The notes under the pieces: generated by a model | The model's input: only the letters and a program-made list of their open reading frames with translations | The model's database searches: none | Told to the model about the DNA's origin: nothing | In this document: positions 5,964 to 7,273 of the stretch, in pieces | Layout: each line of letters begins with the position of its first letter | How positions within the stretch are numbered: position 1 is the stretch's first letter | Translations under genes and position numbers: made by a program | NCBI GenBank assembly: GCA_036478815.1 | Contig: JAZGEP010000232.1 | Coordinates: 1-7,273, forward strand | Reading direction: 5' to 3' | Length of the DNA stretch: 7,273 nucleotides | DNA from: DRLZ01 sp036478815 | Lineage (GTDB): Bacteria > Pseudomonadota > Gammaproteobacteria > Methylococcales > DRLZ01

Positions 5964-6464
5964 TTATCCAGACACTGCCGCTAAGGCTTTTGTGTAATCA
6001 GGCTCTTCAGCAATTTCGCCAACTAACTGTGTATAGATAACTTTGTCATTTTCATCAATCACCACAATTGCCCGACTGGTTAATCCTGCCAGTTTACTGT
6101 CGACTAACTCGATTCCATAATCCTTGGCGAAGCTGGAACGAAAACTGGAGAGTGGAATTACATTTTCTAGTCCTTCGGTGCTACAGAAACGGTTTTGAGC
6201 AAACGGCAAATCAGCTGAAATTACCAATACCACTGTATTATCCAGTGATGCTGCTTTTTCATTAAAGGTACGCGTGGAAACCTGACAGGTTGGAGTGTCC
6301 AGACTGGGTACAATATTCAGGATTTTTTTCTTGCCGGCATAATTGCTTAAATTACTATCTGCCATTTTTGCATCGGTCAAAACGAAAGCGGGTGCATTGC
6401 TACCGACCGCAGGTAAATTGCCACAGGTATTGACTGTATTGCCTTTCAAGGTAACGCTTGCCAT
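5964..6464 (-). CDS. tpx: Thiol peroxidase, atypical 2-Cys peroxiredoxin
   Basis: 166 aa, close to the usual ~168 aa of Tpx. The peroxidatic Cys60 lies in 'VPSLDTPTCQVSTRTFN', and the resolving Cys94 in 'SADLPFAQNRFCSTEG'. Their spacing matches the intramolecular disulfide pair of Escherichia coli Tpx (61/95). Other family signatures are the N-terminal 'VTLKGNTVNTCGNLPAVGS' and 'LTSRAIVVIDENDKVIYTQLV'. Tpx reduces hydroperoxides using thioredoxin, in the cytosol or periplasm depending on the species; no signal peptide is visible here, so cytosolic. Cys14 is an extra cysteine. The start is supported by AAGGAGA (6471-6477) 6 nt upstream. Element E2 begins 38 nt upstream of the start codon, so the native promoter is displaced or lies within the repeat. 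The gene is flanked by direct copies E1 and E2. Confidence 0.96.
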   Translation of the reverse strand: MASVTLKGNTVNTCGNLPAVGSNAPAFVLTDAKMADSNLSNYAGKKKILNIVPSLDTPTCQVSTRTFNEKAASLDNTVVLVISADLPFAQNRFCSTEGLENVIPLSSFRSSFAKDYGIELVDSKLAGLTSRAIVVIDENDKVIYTQLVGEIAEEPDYTKALAAVSG

Positions 6465-6470
6465 AATTTT

Positions 6471-6477
6471 TCTCCTT
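6471..6477 (-). promoter_or_regulatory. Ribosome binding site of tpx
   Basis: AAGGAGA on the minus strand, 6 nt before the tpx ATG. This is a near-consensus site and fixes the start. Confidence 0.8.
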
Positions 6478-6502
6478 TAGTTGTAACAATGATTAGTAGT
6501 AA

Positions 6503-6660
6503 GGAACGTGCATGGAATAACTTAAACAATGATGGCGCAGGATTTTTGTTGCTGACCAAACGGTCTCAAGAGGCGCATAGTGATCTACGCAACGATTGAG
6601 ATCGTTTGGTCAGGAGCAATAAGACCAGCCAGAATGTTCAAGTTATTTCATGCACGTTCC
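6503..6660. mobile_element. Palindromic MITE-like element E2
   Basis: 158 bp, near-identical to E1 and in the same orientation, with the same GGAACGTGCATGGAATAACT arm and matching right arm. TAA precedes the left tip (6500-6502) and TTA follows the right tip (6661-6663). The inner palindrome GACCAAACG-TCTCAA (6554-6569) pairs with its complement near 6595-6611. The central hairpin GCGCATAG-TGAT-CTACGC (6573-6590) is centred exactly on the midpoint. The left tip is 38 nt upstream of the tpx start codon. It abuts B2 and shares the single TTA with it. Confidence 0.87.
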
Positions 6661-6663
6661 TTA

Positions 6664-6821
6664 GGCGTGAGGATTTAATAACTTCCCGGTTTTGACTTGC
6701 CTTTTGATCCCACAGAAGCACGCATAAAATAGTTGCGTAGCCTGCTATGCGCCCGTTTCTACGCCTTGAATATGAACAAAAATCCTGCCCCAAGATCCGG
6801 AAGTTATTAAATCCTCACTCC
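6664..6821. mobile_element. Palindromic MITE-like element B2, intact copy
   Basis: 158 bp. The left arm starts GGCGTGAGGATTTAATAACT and the right arm is the complement of GGAGTGAGGATTTAATAACT. TTA lies on both sides (6661-6663 and 6822-6824). The midpoint falls in the hairpin TGCGTAG-n-CTATGCGC (6734-6752). The interior also holds ACAAAAATCCTGC, the complement of GCAGGATTTTTGT in E1 and E2, although its terminal arms are unrelated to theirs. It is the reference for recognising the insertion in B1. Confidence 0.83.
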
Positions 6822-6824
6822 TTA

Positions 6825-7146
6825 GTACCTGAGAATAATTAATTTAACAATTTTGTGCAGGAATTTTTATCATCAAAGCGCATCGTGAACCGTGTAGCTG
6901 TTGATGCAGCACGCTCATGAGTAAAAAGACAAGTAAACTATTAAAATAATGATGCTCTGGTATTTCTTGTTAGTCCCATGTAATGGACACGCCGTTATCG
7001 ATGGAGTCAGGTCATTATAGCACCACAGATTATCCTGGTTATGAATTTCATGTGGATGCTTTCAGCACTGGTTTTTCATGTTACACAGGGTTTAGACTTT
7101 GATAGTCAACAGAGTGGCTGCCCGAAGTAGATGTCATTATCTGGTT
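6825..7146. other. About 320 bp without a convincing gene
   Basis: No open frame here has both a ribosome binding site and a recognisable product. Positions 6910-6968 are a diverged direct repeat of about 4670-4730. The piece GAGTAAAAAGACAAG (6919-6933) also resembles the GAGCAAAAAGACCAG found near the arms of F2 and, less exactly, E elements, so part of the stretch may be a decayed element. A 39-codon frame (6983-7102) is the most protein-like one and is discussed among the rejected items. Confidence 0.4.
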
Positions 7147-7149
7147 TAA

Positions 7150-7273
7150 GGTGGTTTGACGAAATAAAGTTACCAACCTTGCTGGTCTTTTTGCTCCTGA
7201 CCAACGCAATCTCAATCGTTGCGTAGAATGACTATGCGCCTTTTGAGATGGTTCGGTCAAAAACAAAAATCCT
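7150..7273 (-). mobile_element. Palindromic MITE-like element F2, cut by the window end
   Basis: The arm GGTGGTTTGACGAAATAAAG (start of 7150-7183) is the exact complement of the F1 arm. TAA precedes it (7147-7149). The interior, read on the minus strand, is closely related to the E1/E2 core: AGGATTTTTGTTT, ATCTCAA, GCGCATAG-n-CTACGCAACG (7217-7239), ATTGAGAT, TTGGTCAGGAGCAA. Its arms are entirely different from those of E. The hairpin centre at about 7229.5 predicts that the element ends near 7309, giving about 160 bp. Confidence 0.8.

Noticed and set aside
6983..7102. A 39-codon plus-strand frame beginning MDTPLSMESGHYSTTDYPGY
   Set aside because: The composition is protein-like, but there is no ribosome binding site, no recognised family, and repeats surround it. 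It could be a gene remnant; not enough to call.
4006..7273. CRISPR array
   Set aside because: Repeats are long, individually palindromic, of several types and unevenly spaced, with no short regular repeat-spacer pattern.
4006..7273. Full insertion sequence with its own transposase
   Set aside because: None of the palindromic elements has an open frame long enough or similar to any transposase; they can only be non-autonomous.
1..7273. tRNA, rRNA or riboswitch
   Set aside because: No cloverleaf with a GTTCRA-type T-loop and no ribosomal RNA sequence was recognised. The strong folds are all explained by the palindromic elements.

Overview
The window reads as a chromosomal segment of an A+T-leaning Gram-negative bacterium. 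An outer-membrane two-partner-secretion barrel and a Sec signal peptide require a diderm. The Tpx, the Prx5-type peroxiredoxin and the thioredoxin-fold [2Fe-2S] ferredoxin all look proteobacterial, most likely gammaproteobacterial; I cannot name the genus.

Layout. (1) Positions 1-3574, plus strand: a two-gene operon. The first gene is a 5'-truncated TpsB/ShlB-type outer-membrane transporter. The second is a signal-peptide-bearing TPR-CHAT protein with an apparently intact caspase-like His/Cys pair. The genes are 13 nt apart. (2) Positions 3622-3966, minus strand: a small [2Fe-2S] ferredoxin, convergent with the operon. (3) Positions 4006-4987: a gene-free stretch packed with palindromic MITE-like elements, some nested inside others. 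(4) Positions 5041-5565, plus strand: a Prx5-family peroxiredoxin. (5) Positions 5570-5876: two more palindromic elements. (6) Positions 5964-6464, minus strand: thiol peroxidase Tpx. (7) Positions 6503-7273: two abutting palindromic elements, about 320 bp with no convincing gene, and a last element cut by the window end.

How it fits together. The TpsB-CHAT pair suggests an envelope system in which a periplasmic caspase-like protease works with a TpsA exoprotein that is not in this window; that role is inference. The ferredoxin and the two cysteine peroxidases form a loose redox neighbourhood and are not an operon.

The most distinctive feature is the repeat population. At least seven elements (A, B1, B2, E1, E2, F2 and, less strictly, G) are near-complete palindromes, mostly 158-177 bp. 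Most are bordered by TTA/TAA and have a hairpin of the form GCGCATAG-n-CTACGC at or near their exact centre. Several share interior sequence but carry completely different terminal arms, as if arms and core were exchangeable modules. They sit 38-55 bp upstream of three gene starts and 4 nt after one stop codon, so they probably supply promoters, terminators or mRNA ends here. No transposase is present, so mobility in trans is inferred.
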